From positions 1 through 15,300 of the forward strand of contig JAHHUF010000037.1 of assembly GCA_020024115.1 (NCBI GenBank): 15,300 bases of DNA. Direction: 5' to 3'. The notes beneath the pieces are model-generated. The model was not told the origin of the DNA. It did no database searches and saw only the letters and a list, made by a program, of their open reading frames with translations. The DNA is from Anaerofilum sp. (GTDB taxonomy: Bacteria; Bacillota; Clostridia; Oscillospirales; Ruminococcaceae). Below, piece after piece: positions 1-7,115 of this stretch. The translations under genes were made by a program, and so were the position numbers. The first letter of the stretch is position 1. Every line of letters starts with the position of its first letter.

Positions 1-31
1 CATCGAAACCGCTGTGATTGCTGCTGTTGCT

Positions 32-850
32 TTAATGATACCTTGTTTGGGGAATTTCATATTCAAAAATAATGCCATCGTATTCTCCTTCCAAATCTTT
101 GCGTTCGTCTTCAGGGCGAACGGTCCAACGCATTTTCATAGCTCCCATTTTTTCGCAAAAACGCACACTCAACGTTTTTTTTCCATGCCCCCATGCAACA
201 AACTGCGGGCGTGCAATGCAGTTGCCCAACAGATGCCCCATAATCATAGCGGCCATAGGCCCCCATTCTTTAAAAGACTGCGGGCAATCTGCCAACTGCC
301 CACGCAGCACATCTGGCGCGTTTTTCCGAAACCATGCCACAATTCGAGGGTCAAAACTTTCCACACACCATGCACCGCTGTATGTACGCATCAATTCCAA
401 TGTTTTTTGGCACAGCTCAATGTTTTTGTTTCCACTTTTCAATTCCACCACCAAAGGTGCTTTTCCTTGCAAATGGTTCAGCACCTGTTGCAAGGAAGGA
501 ATTGTTTGCTCTGTGCCACATAAAGACATTTTGTTTAATTGTTCAAAAGTGAAAGAGCGCACTCTCCCCTTTTGTCCGCAAACACGCATCAGTGCATCAT
601 CATGGAACACCACCACAGTTCCATCATTTGAAAGCTGCACATCCAGTTCAATTCCATAGCCAGCCTGCTCTGCTGCCTCAAAAGCAGCCAAGCTATTTTC
701 AGGCACGGATTTATCTTTGGTGTGCAATCCACGATGTGCAATATTCAATTTCCAAAAAGGATTCCGTTGCTGGTGGGTGCTTCTGCCAGGTGCCAGCAGC
801 CAAACCGCAACTGCGGATGCTGTCATAGCAACCAAAGCTGCCAATTTCAT
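32..850 (-). CDS. Membrane-anchored glycerophosphodiester phosphodiesterase (GDPD family)
   Basis: Predicted to hydrolyse glycerophosphodiesters (from phospholipids or teichoic-acid-like polymers) to glycerol 3-phosphate and an alcohol. The 272-residue protein begins with an uncleaved-looking hydrophobic segment (about residues 3-20), suggesting a membrane-tethered enzyme with the catalytic domain outside. GDPD TIM-barrel signatures are visible: HRG with His39, PEN at 50-52, the metal-binding ELD with Glu68 and Asp70, and the second catalytic His83 in VVFHDD. ELKSG further on fits a later barrel strand. The start at 850 is chosen over an in-frame ATG at 889 because GGGAGGAGA lies just upstream of 850. 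The length is slightly longer than the catalytic domain alone, explained by the anchor. It appears monocistronic and divergent from the response regulator. The substrate cannot be told from sequence. Confidence 0.9.
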   Translation of the reverse strand: MKLAALVAMTASAVAVWLLAPGRSTHQQRNPFWKLNIAHRGLHTKDKSVPENSLAAFEAAEQAGYGIELDVQLSNDGTVVVFHDDALMRVCGQKGRVRSFTFEQLNKMSLCGTEQTIPSLQQVLNHLQGKAPLVVELKSGNKNIELCQKTLELMRTYSGAWCVESFDPRIVAWFRKNAPDVLRGQLADCPQSFKEWGPMAAMIMGHLLGNCIARPQFVAWGHGKKTLSVRFCEKMGAMKMRWTVRPEDERKDLEGEYDGIIFEYEIPQTRYH

Positions 851-887
851 TCTATCTCCTCCCTCTGTTATTTTTCCATACAACATC

Positions 888-908
888 ACAAAACAAAGTG
901 TGTTTTGT
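888..908 (-). other. Small hairpin in the leader of the GDPD gene
   Basis: A perfect 8-bp inverted repeat, ACAAAACA and TGTTTTGT separated by 5 nt, lies in the predicted untranslated leader about 25 nt before the ribosome binding site. It has only two G-C pairs, so it would be a weak RNA hairpin and may be meaningless. Confidence 0.25.
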
Positions 909-1032
909 TTTGGTGACTTTTATTCCGATTGATAGAAACCAACAGACAAATTCCAAACAAAATAATGTGTTCCATTTTGTCTTTTTTCGTATCTTTATTG
1001 TTTTTTGGAGATTATATTGTTATTATAACACG

Positions 1033-1061
1033 ATTTTATCCCACCTTTTTCTTCAAGTCAA
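1033..1061 (-). promoter_or_regulatory. Sigma-A-type promoter for the GDPD gene
   Basis: Read on the minus strand, a -35 TTGACT (1056-1061) and a -10 TAAAAT (1033-1038) are separated by exactly 17 bp. A second TATAAT-like element (1022-1027) just downstream has no matching -35. Transcription would begin near 1026, giving an untranslated leader of about 175 nt before the start at 850, which is long for such a gene. Confidence 0.6.
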
Positions 1062-1135
1062 GTACCTGAAAAAATTTTCGGGCAATTTCTTCTTGTAATA
1101 TTCTTGAGTTTTTCACATTTCCGCCATATTTACAG

Positions 1136-1169
1136 GGTAATATAAAAATTATACCATAATAGGTATTAT
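1136..1169. promoter_or_regulatory. Possible operator cluster upstream of the response regulator gene
   Basis: Three GGTA-type octamers sit within 34 bp: GGTAATAT (1136-1143, plus), GGTATAAT read on the minus strand (1148-1155), and GGTATTAT (1162-1169, plus). The first two form an imperfect dyad with a 4-bp spacer, and the second and third include ATACC and GGTAT arms. The cluster ends about 20 bp before the proposed -35. The region is AT-rich, so chance similarity is possible. Confidence 0.3.
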
Positions 1170-1187
1170 ATCCACTATTTCAATTAT

Positions 1188-1216
1188 TTGCTCACGCTAT
1201 TTTTAAGTGTTTATAT
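1188..1216 (+). promoter_or_regulatory. Candidate promoter for the two-component response regulator
   Basis: TTGCTC (1188-1193) and TTATAT (1211-1216) are 17 bp apart. Transcription would start near 1223, about 34 nt before the ATG at 1257 and before its TGGAGGT ribosome binding site. The -35 matches the consensus only partly. The remainder of the 851-1256 gap holds the divergent GDPD promoter and the GGTA octamers and no credible gene. Confidence 0.4.
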
Positions 1217-1256
1217 GAATTTGATACTTCAATTTGTTTGATGTGGAGGTTGTTTT

Positions 1257-1940
1257 ATGGCAAACATTTTAATTGTAGATGACGAACCTTTGATTCGTGA
1301 AATGATAAAAGAACATCTTTCCCATGAGGGATTTTCCTGCACAGAAGCAGCCGATGGCTCGTCTGCATTGGCGCGTGTGGGGCAGGGCGGCATTGACCTT
1401 GTAATTTTGGACATTATGATGCCCTTTATAGACGGCATGACCTGTCTGCGTGAAATGCGCAACCGCAAAATAACAACCCCCGTTATCATGCTAACTGCAC
1501 GGGGCGAAGAATATGATAAGCTGGCGGGATTGGAAAATGGTGCAGATGATTATGTGGTAAAGCCATTCAGTCCTCGTGAACTGGTGGCGCGGGTGAAAGC
1601 TGTTTTGTCCCGCACCATGCCCCGCACTCCGTCCGATGGTCAAAGCTATACCTTTGGCGATTTGGTGATTGATGTCCCCAGCCATTCAGTAAAAATTGCA
1701 GGGGAAGAATCCCCTCTCACTCCGAAGGAATTTGACCTTTTGGTTTATCTGGTAAGCAACCGCGGCATTGCACTTTCCCGCGAGAAGATTTTGCAGCAGG
1801 TTTGGAACTATGATTATTTTGGTGAAGACCGTACAGTTGACACACACATTAAAATGCTGCGCAGCCATTTGGGCAGCCATCGCACTGATATTGTGACTGT
1901 CTGGGGTGTTGGATACAAATTTTCTCCTGATGCAAAATAA
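1257..1940 (+). CDS. OmpR/PhoB-family DNA-binding response regulator
   Basis: Cytoplasmic output protein of a two-component system. The 227-residue product has a receiver domain (about 1-120) with the acidic pair Asp8-Asp9, phosphoacceptor Asp52 in LDIMMP, Thr80 in MLTA and Lys102 in KPF. A C-terminal winged-helix domain follows (about 130-225), with TPKEFDLL, the recognition-helix segment DRTVDTHIKMLRSHL and the closing VWGVGYKF wing. Length and order are typical of the family. The ATG follows a TGGAGGT ribosome binding site. The cognate kinase gene lies downstream but is separated by a 216-bp spacer with a terminator, not the usual overlap. The signal and regulon cannot be inferred; a PhoB/YycF-like name would be unsupported. 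Confidence 0.95.
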   Translation: MANILIVDDEPLIREMIKEHLSHEGFSCTEAADGSSALARVGQGGIDLVILDIMMPFIDGMTCLREMRNRKITTPVIMLTARGEEYDKLAGLENGADDYVVKPFSPRELVARVKAVLSRTMPRTPSDGQSYTFGDLVIDVPSHSVKIAGEESPLTPKEFDLLVYLVSNRGIALSREKILQQVWNYDYFGEDRTVDTHIKMLRSHLGSHRTDIVTVWGVGYKFSPDAK

Positions 1941-1943
1941 TTT

Positions 1944-2015
1944 TCAGGGCATATCGGAAAACGAAGAAGTTGATAAAAATTCTGACTTTTCCGATAGCCC
2001 CTGATTTTTTCTTTT
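1944..2015 (+). terminator. Strong intrinsic terminator between regulator and kinase genes
   Basis: Starting 4 nt after the regulator stop codon, an 18-nt arm (1944-1961, TCAGGG..TATCGGAAAA) pairs with 1987-2004 at 16 of 18 positions around a 25-nt loop. It is followed directly by TTTTTTCTTTT (2005-2015), the classic form of a Rho-independent terminator. It could act as a full stop or as an attenuator lowering kinase expression relative to the regulator. Confidence 0.8.
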
Positions 2016-2017
2016 GT

Positions 2018-2063
2018 AAAGCATGGGATTGTACTGCCGGGTTTGGCAGTCAGGCGATGCTTT
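2018..2063. repeat. Nested inverted repeats in the regulator-kinase spacer
   Basis: An outer perfect 7-bp repeat, AAAGCAT (2018-2024) and ATGCTTT (2057-2063), encloses an inner perfect 6-bp repeat, ACTGCC (2033-2038) and GGCAGT (2045-2050), with a 6-nt loop. It lies between the terminator and the candidate kinase promoter. It could be a protein-binding site or a folded RNA; no family is recognised. Confidence 0.4.
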
Positions 2064-2069
2064 CATTGT

Positions 2070-2098
2070 TTGCTGCAAATTTTCAGCAGACATAAAAT
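2070..2098 (+). promoter_or_regulatory. Candidate kinase promoter with palindrome between -35 and -10
   Basis: TTGCTG (2070-2075) and TAAAAT (2093-2098) are 17 bp apart; transcription would begin about 50 nt before the kinase ATG. An imperfect palindrome (2071-2088), TGCTG and CAGCA flanking an AAATTT core with two mismatched positions, fills the -35 and spacer. That position suits a repressor site. Separate transcription of the kinase would make sense of the terminator just upstream. Confidence 0.4.
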
Positions 2099-2156
2099 AT
2101 ATTGGTTGTTCAAAAGAAATTATTCTGCTTTGACAAACCGGAAAACAGGTAAAGCT

Positions 2157-3656
2157 ATGAAACATCAATTTCGCTGTTCTTTTCGTTATAAACTTATGAC
2201 CTTTGTTTTTCTCATTTGCACCACTCTTTTGATTGTTGTTTACTTTTTATCCGTCTATTTGTTGGAACCATCCTATAACCGACAAATTCGTCATGATTTA
2301 GCTGATACATTAAATCGGCTAATCACCACCATTGACCATGCAGACTACCCCATTACCACACCGAACTGGTTGGGGGTTCCATATATGAGCAGAGAATTTG
2401 CTACGGAGTTAAACCGTCAGGTACACAACGGAGAACTGGACACCTCTGGAAGATGTATTGAAATTTCCACCTTGAACGGCACAAAAATCGTTCATTTTGA
2501 GGCTCTTGCCAGCACTTGCCTGCTGCACGAGGGAAAGTTGATTTCCTCAGACCAAAACGGCACTTTTTCCATTGATGCTGAACTGGTGCAGCAAATGCGT
2601 CTTCGCACCATCCAAGAAAAACAGGTGACACAATCCTTTGAAAATCCAAAAACAGGAGCAAAACAAATCACAATGGGGCGTCTTTCTTCTGACGGCAATT
2701 ATGTTGTGCTTATCAGTGCTGACCTTGCCCGTATTCCACAAGCTGCTGCTGTTTTGTCCAAGCAAATGGCATGGGTGGCTTTGGGGCTTTTGGCTGTTAG
2801 CTTAGGTGGTGCATGGATTTTCAGCACCTTGTTCACCCGTGAACTAACCAAAGTATCCAATGCTACCAAAGAGATGGCACACGGCAACTATAATGTGCGT
2901 GTGTATGTAGACGGCGAAGATGAGATTGCAGACCTTGCCAATAATTTCAATTTTATGGTCAGTGAGGTTGCTCGTTCCACCCAGCTTCAACAGGATTTGA
3001 TTGCAAATATCAGCCACGATTTAAGAACACCGTTGACTTTGATTAAAGGCTATGCAGAGACCATTCGTGATTTAACGGGAGAAGACCCTGAAAAGCGGAA
3101 CAACCAGCTAACAGTTATTGTCAACGAAACCGACCGTTTAAGCGGTTTGGTGAACAGCGTTATGGAACTTTCCAAGATTGGCAGCGGAACCGAAAAACCA
3201 CAAAAAGTAAACTTTGACCTTGCACAACTTTGCGAGGAAGTGGCTGTGCGATACGAAAATATCTGTCAAACCAACAATTATACTCTTGTTGTGGAAACAG
3301 ATGAACTTTGCATGACATACGCTGACCCTGCAATGTTGGAGCGCGTGCTGCACAACCTGCTGGGCAATGCTTTGCACCACATTGGCGAAGATGGCTGGCT
3401 GAAAATTGCTGCAATTCCAATGCCGGACGGTTCCTGTCGTGTAGAAATTTCTGACCATGGCTGCGGCATTGCAAAAGAAGATTTGCCCTATATTTTTGAC
3501 AAATATTATCGCAGCCGAAAAGATGCAGGAAAAATCGGCACAGGTTTGGGGCTTTCCATTACAAAAGCAATTCTGCAAAGCCATTCCTTCCATTTTGGTG
3601 TGGAAAGTACAGTTAGCGAAGGCAGCACCTTCTGGTTTCAAACATTACCTGTTTAA
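2157..3656 (+). CDS. Membrane sensor histidine kinase (HAMP-HisKA-HATPase)
   Basis: Predicted partner of the response regulator upstream: it autophosphorylates on His and passes the phosphate to the regulator's Asp52. The 499-residue protein has a transmembrane segment (about 14-35), an extracytoplasmic region of about 170 residues, a second transmembrane segment (about 205-226) and a HAMP linker (about 226-278). The HisKA dimerisation helix carries the phosphorylated His287 in ISHDLRTP. The ATPase domain shows an N box around Asn400-Asn404, G1 at 433-437 (DHGCG) and G2 at 461-466 (GTGLGL). The sensor region contains Cys100 and Cys121, a possible disulphide, and matches no sensor fold I recognise. 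ATG 2157 is preferred over an upstream in-frame TTG at 2043, which lies inside the inverted repeats without a ribosome binding site. The binding site before 2157 (AGGT) is modest, suggesting low expression. Confidence 0.95.
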   Translation: MKHQFRCSFRYKLMTFVFLICTTLLIVVYFLSVYLLEPSYNRQIRHDLADTLNRLITTIDHADYPITTPNWLGVPYMSREFATELNRQVHNGELDTSGRCIEISTLNGTKIVHFEALASTCLLHEGKLISSDQNGTFSIDAELVQQMRLRTIQEKQVTQSFENPKTGAKQITMGRLSSDGNYVVLISADLARIPQAAAVLSKQMAWVALGLLAVSLGGAWIFSTLFTRELTKVSNATKEMAHGNYNVRVYVDGEDEIADLANNFNFMVSEVARSTQLQQDLIANISHDLRTPLTLIKGYAETIRDLTGEDPEKRNNQLTVIVNETDRLSGLVNSVMELSKIGSGTEKPQKVNFDLAQLCEEVAVRYENICQTNNYTLVVETDELCMTYADPAMLERVLHNLLGNALHHIGEDGWLKIAAIPMPDGSCRVEISDHGCGIAKEDLPYIFDKYYRSRKDAGKIGTGLGLSITKAILQSHSFHFGVESTVSEGSTFWFQTLPV

Positions 3657-3669
3657 TTTATGGCACAAT

Positions 3670-3707
3670 AAAAGCGGAAAGCAAGCCGAACTTGTTTTCC
3701 GCTTTTT
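3670..3707. terminator. Terminator between the convergent kinase and PBP genes
   Basis: A 16-bp stem with one G-T position (3670-3685 with 3691-3706) closes on a 5-nt loop, CCGAA. The outer 11 bp, AAAAGCGGAAA, are perfect. T-rich DNA follows on the plus strand (TTTTTGTGTTGTTTTT), so it should end the kinase transcript well. On the minus strand the tail is weaker (CTTTTATTG), but it probably also serves the PBP gene ending at 3720. Confidence 0.85.
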
Positions 3708-3719
3708 GTGTTGTTTTTC

Positions 3720-5936
3720 TCAATCTTCTGGAACCTGCGAATCATAAAACTCCACTTCAATACAGCTTCCCTGTGGCAAAACTGTACCTGCATTTGCGTT
3801 TTGTGATACCGCTTTTACATCTGATTTTTCGGCTGCTCCTGTTGCATTCAAATTCAGCCCTGCCTGCCGCAAAGTCTGCTGCACTTCTTCCAAAGAAAGC
3901 CCCTCCAAAGGCGGCACAGTTGCCATTGTTGGCTCTGTTTCTTCGGTATACATCACAACTGTACTTCCTCTTGGCAGAACTTCTCCTGCTGCGGGGTATT
4001 GCTTGATAACTTTTTCCCCATTTCCTCTGGTGCTGCAATTCAAACCACTGTATTCCAATTCATTGCTTGCATCAAAGCGTCCTCGCCCTACAATATTGGG
4101 AACTGTCACATCCATTTTCTTCTTTTCTTCTTCTGTATAAATTGCAGGTGTTTCCATATACTGCAAGGTGTCCCGAATTACTTTTCCCACCACCGGAGCT
4201 GCCAATGTACCACCTGCGGCGGTGAATGTATGCGGCTCATCTAAAACCACCAAAACGGCAATTTGGGGATTATCCGCAGGTGCAATCCCCACAAAGCTGG
4301 CAATACGGGCAGAACTATCAGCAGAGTCCAATTTTTGGCTGGTTCCTGATTTCCCCCCTACCCGAAAGCCTGCCACATAGGCATTTTTTCCTGGGCCAGA
4401 ATCCACTGTATATTTCATCATTTCACGCATTTGGTCGCTGGTTTGCTGTGAAATAACCTGTCGTTTCACCTCTGGCTGTATGCTTTTTATGACACTTCCT
4501 TTGTCGTCCAAAACAGCACTCACCAGATATGGCTGCATCAGCTTTCCCCCATTAACTGCTGCTGAAACGGCTGTAATCATCTGAATGGGTGTGATTTTGC
4601 TGCTCTGACCAAAACTGCAGCTTGCCAATTCCACAGGGCCCATCCGCTCGGCGGTATAGTATTCACTTTTTTTGGGTTCTGCCGGTAGGTCAATACCTGT
4701 TGCTTTTGTCAAACCAAATCCTTCAAAATAATCGTAAAACCGTTGATTTCCTAATGCAGCACCAATTTGAATAAAAGACGGGTTGCAGGAATGCATCAGA
4801 GCATCTGCAATATTTTGTGACCCATGCACACGCCCATTGGCACATCGAAAGGTTGTTCCTGACACTTTAATGCTGCCTTTACACTCAAACACACTGTTTC
4901 GGGAGACTGCACCGCTGTCTAAAGCGGCAGAAGCTGTTACCAATTTAAAAACCGAACCTGGTTCATACAAATCGCTGACTGCTTTATTTCTCCATTGTGT
5001 TTGCTGTGCAGTGGCAAGAGCTTGTTTGCGTTCTTCCCCTTCCAAAGCATCAATGCGTGCTTTTTCCTGTGGGTCTGCAATTATTCTGGGCTGATTTGGG
5101 TCATAATCAGGTTTGGTACTCATTGCCAAAATCGCCCCTGTATTGACATCCATCACAATACCAACCGCTCTCGCAGTCAAGTTATATTCTTGTGCTGCAC
5201 GGGTCAGATGATTCTCCAAAAAACCTTGAATATTTTTATCAATGGTCAAAACAAGGCTGCTGCCCTGTTTGGGGGCTGTAAGGGTTTCATAAAAATCAGG
5301 CAAAGGGTATCCCCAAGCATTTTTTGCTGCAAGCAACATTCCGTCTGTTCCCTTTAAAATGCTGTTGTATTGCAATTCCAACCCTGAAACACCATCGCCA
5401 TCTACATTCGTAAACCCCAAAATACTGCCGCCGAAATTTCCTTGAGGATAGTATCGCTTGCTGTCCTCCAAAATCAAAATTCCTTTTGTTTTCGTTTGAA
5501 CACACCACTCCCGCACCTTATCGGCTGTTTCTTTGTCCACCTGCCGTTTCAGTAATTTATCATTGCTTTTGCGGTCGTTCAGCTTGTCAAAAACTTTCTG
5601 CTGGTCAAGTTCCAAAATTTCTGCCAATGCTTGTGCCGCTTGTGGAACAGCTTCGTCTGCCATTTCTCTGGGTACAGCACGAATTGTCCAAGCGGTTGAA
5701 GAAACTGCCAAAGGCTCCAGATTGGAATCATAAATACTTCCACGGGCAGCATGCACATCAATTCCCCGTAGCTGCTGCCCTGCTGCACGCTGTGCATAAA
5801 AATCCCTATTTACAAACTGAATGCGGTAAAGCTGTGCAGTCAGCACCCCAAAACAGCCAATTGCAAACAGTGCAGCCACCACTCTTGCCCGAAGCCGAAG
5901 ATTTCGCCCTGGTGCTGCTCCCAATTCATTGTGCAT
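3720..5936 (-). CDS. Class B penicillin-binding protein with two PASTA domains (PBP2B/SpoVD type)
   Basis: Transpeptidase that cross-links peptidoglycan stem peptides outside the membrane, of the kind used in septum or spore-cortex synthesis. The 738-residue product has a short cytoplasmic N-terminus, one transmembrane anchor (about 18-39), a PBP-dimer domain (about 55-215) and a transpeptidase domain. That domain carries SVFK (nucleophile Ser328, Lys331), SCN (383-385) and KSGT (from Lys529). Two C-terminal PASTA repeats lie at about 609-666 and 671-732. Two PASTA repeats recall Bacillus PBP2B; SpoVD usually has one, so I leave the name open. ATG 5936 is chosen, with AAAGGA about 11 nt upstream. 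A TTG at 5969 preceded by GAGGTG is the alternative. It is not in a division-gene cluster here. It is divergent from the rRNA methyltransferase gene. Confidence 0.93.
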   Translation of the reverse strand: MHNELGAAPGRNLRLRARVVAALFAIGCFGVLTAQLYRIQFVNRDFYAQRAAGQQLRGIDVHAARGSIYDSNLEPLAVSSTAWTIRAVPREMADEAVPQAAQALAEILELDQQKVFDKLNDRKSNDKLLKRQVDKETADKVREWCVQTKTKGILILEDSKRYYPQGNFGGSILGFTNVDGDGVSGLELQYNSILKGTDGMLLAAKNAWGYPLPDFYETLTAPKQGSSLVLTIDKNIQGFLENHLTRAAQEYNLTARAVGIVMDVNTGAILAMSTKPDYDPNQPRIIADPQEKARIDALEGEERKQALATAQQTQWRNKAVSDLYEPGSVFKLVTASAALDSGAVSRNSVFECKGSIKVSGTTFRCANGRVHGSQNIADALMHSCNPSFIQIGAALGNQRFYDYFEGFGLTKATGIDLPAEPKKSEYYTAERMGPVELASCSFGQSSKITPIQMITAVSAAVNGGKLMQPYLVSAVLDDKGSVIKSIQPEVKRQVISQQTSDQMREMMKYTVDSGPGKNAYVAGFRVGGKSGTSQKLDSADSSARIASFVGIAPADNPQIAVLVVLDEPHTFTAAGGTLAAPVVGKVIRDTLQYMETPAIYTEEEKKKMDVTVPNIVGRGRFDASNELEYSGLNCSTRGNGEKVIKQYPAAGEVLPRGSTVVMYTEETEPTMATVPPLEGLSLEEVQQTLRQAGLNLNATGAAEKSDVKAVSQNANAGTVLPQGSCIEVEFYDSQVPED

Positions 5937-6006
5937 AGTTTTCCATATCCTTTCTTTCAGCCTATTCAAGAATATGCAGACACCTCAAAGATTTATGCTC
6001 TATCCC

Positions 6007-6036
6007 TTGCCCTGTCCCTTACTTTTACCGTATAAT
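6007..6036 (+). promoter_or_regulatory. Promoter of the rRNA methyltransferase gene
   Basis: TTGCCC (6007-6012), an 18-bp spacer and a perfect TATAAT (6031-6036). Transcription would start near 6043, giving a leader of about 30 nt that includes the AAAAGGAG ribosome binding site. Confidence 0.6.
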
Positions 6037-6059
6037 AAAAACAAGATTCAAACATTCAA
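6032..6059 (-). promoter_or_regulatory. Candidate promoter of the PBP gene, overlapping the opposite promoter
   Basis: On the minus strand TTGAAT (6054-6059) and TATTAT (6032-6037) are 16 bp apart. The -10 shares five of its six base pairs with the plus-strand TATAAT. A second TTGAAT copy (6046-6051) lies 8 bp closer. Transcription would begin near 6025, about 90 nt before ATG 5936. Confidence 0.45.
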
Positions 6060-6074
6060 AAGGAGCTGAATATT

Positions 6075-6914
6075 TTGCCCAAAAGTATTTTTCTCTGCCC
6101 TGTCTGCGGCAGCCAGCTTGCCAGCTTTGAGCAAGGGCTGAGCTGTCCAAAAGGACATCGTTTTGACCGTTCTTCTGCTGGATATGTTCACCTTTTGCCT
6201 GCCAATAAAAAACATTCAAAACTGCCCGGTGATGACAAAACCATGTGTACTGCCCGCAATCGCTTTTTGTCGCAAGGTTTTTATGCACCATTGCTTGCAC
6301 TTTTGCAAAAACTTGCTTGCGAAACCGGATTTTCTGGGATGCAGATTTTGGACTCTGGCTGTGGTGAAGGATATTATACTGTGGGAATTTATCAAAAACT
6401 AACAGAGCAATATTCCAACATTCATGTTGCAGGCATTGATATTTCCAAATTTGCTTTAAAGTATGCTGCAAAACGACTGCCTCAGGCAGAATTTGCAGTG
6501 GCTTCCTGCTATCATTTACCTTTAACAAACAATTCTGTTGATTTGATTGTCAACTGCTTTTCCCCAATGGCACAGCAGGAATTTTCCCGTGTATTGAAAA
6601 AGGGCGGAACGCTGCTTTATGTTGTGCCTGCCCCACTGCATTTGTGGGAAATGAAAGAAATTCTATATCCCACCCCCTATCAAAACAAACGCCAGCAAAT
6701 TGCCTATGATGGGTTTACATTGCAAAAAGTAGAAACCGTATCCCAAACCATTCATTTGACATCTTCTCAGCAGATTCAAGATTTGTTCCAGATGACCCCC
6801 TATTGCTGGAAAACATCTCAAGAGGGCAAAGAAAAGCTGTTTGAACGGGAGCAATTGGACTTGCAGATTGAATTTGATGTGCATATTTTTCAAAAAACTT
6901 CTGATTTTGTTTGA
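6075..6914 (+). CDS. rlmA: 23S rRNA (guanine-N1) methyltransferase, RlmA family
   Basis: Predicted to transfer a methyl group from S-adenosylmethionine to a guanine in helix 35 of 23S rRNA. E. coli RlmA modifies G745; Gram-positive RlmAII/TlrB enzymes modify G748 and affect tylosin-type macrolides. Which base is used here cannot be read from sequence. The 279-residue protein opens with a zinc-finger pattern (Cys8, Cys11, Cys24, His28), then the family segment GDDKTMCTARNRFL (52-65), a SAM-binding DSGCGEGYYT (93-102) and a catalytic-domain NCFSPM segment. Length fits the family. The start is TTG at 6075, with AAAAGGAG 9 nt upstream and no better in-frame ATG. It appears monocistronic, divergent from the PBP gene; no clear terminator follows it. 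Confidence 0.88.
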   Translation: MPKSIFLCPVCGSQLASFEQGLSCPKGHRFDRSSAGYVHLLPANKKHSKLPGDDKTMCTARNRFLSQGFYAPLLALLQKLACETGFSGMQILDSGCGEGYYTVGIYQKLTEQYSNIHVAGIDISKFALKYAAKRLPQAEFAVASCYHLPLTNNSVDLIVNCFSPMAQQEFSRVLKKGGTLLYVVPAPLHLWEMKEILYPTPYQNKRQQIAYDGFTLQKVETVSQTIHLTSSQQIQDLFQMTPYCWKTSQEGKEKLFEREQLDLQIEFDVHIFQKTSDFV

Positions 6915-7079
6915 TTCAAATAACTTTCACAAAAAATCATTTATTTTGTTGTTTTTACCACTATCACTTTATTTCCAAATGTGTTATTCTTATATTAAGC
7001 AAATTTATATGAAACTTACCAAAATATATCTGAATTATGTTAACCGTTGAGATATATGCTAATTTCAATTTGATTTTTT

Positions 7080-7094
7080 AGAACGATATGTTCT
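7080..7094. promoter_or_regulatory. Inverted repeat abutting the ribosome binding site of the SDR gene
   Basis: AGAAC (7080-7084) and GTTCT (7090-7094) are separated by 5 bp and end 6 nt before AAAGGAGG. It may be an operator or a small leader hairpin. The rest of the 6915-7115 gap is AT-rich with scattered -10-like words (for example TATATT at 6991-6996) but no convincing promoter or terminator. Confidence 0.3.
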
Positions 7095-7115
7095 TATATT
7101 AAAGGAGGTTTTTTT

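Noticed and set aside
1..31. A CAT at the window edge that could be the start of a next minus-strand gene
   Set aside because: No ribosome binding site before it and no following sequence to judge.
14..828. Plus-strand open frames opposite the GDPD gene
   Set aside because: They lack ribosome binding sites and family motifs and lie wholly across a well-supported gene.
898..1098. 66-codon plus-strand frame in the GDPD/regulator gap
   Set aside because: No ribosome binding site, composition simply reflects AT-rich DNA, and it overlaps the GDPD promoter.
2043..2156. Longer kinase start at TTG 2043
   Set aside because: No ribosome binding site, the codons lie in inverted repeats and a putative promoter, and the added residues precede an already normal N-terminal membrane segment.
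5929..5949. Six-codon leader ORF starting at an ATG just before and overlapping the PBP start
   Set aside because: The AAAGGA sequence is only 1 nt from its ATG, too close to initiate there; it more likely serves ATG 5936.
7081..7093. LexA (SOS) box before the SDR gene
   Set aside because: The gap between GAAC and GTTC is 5 bp, whereas the Gram-positive LexA box needs 4 bp, and the gene is not a repair gene.
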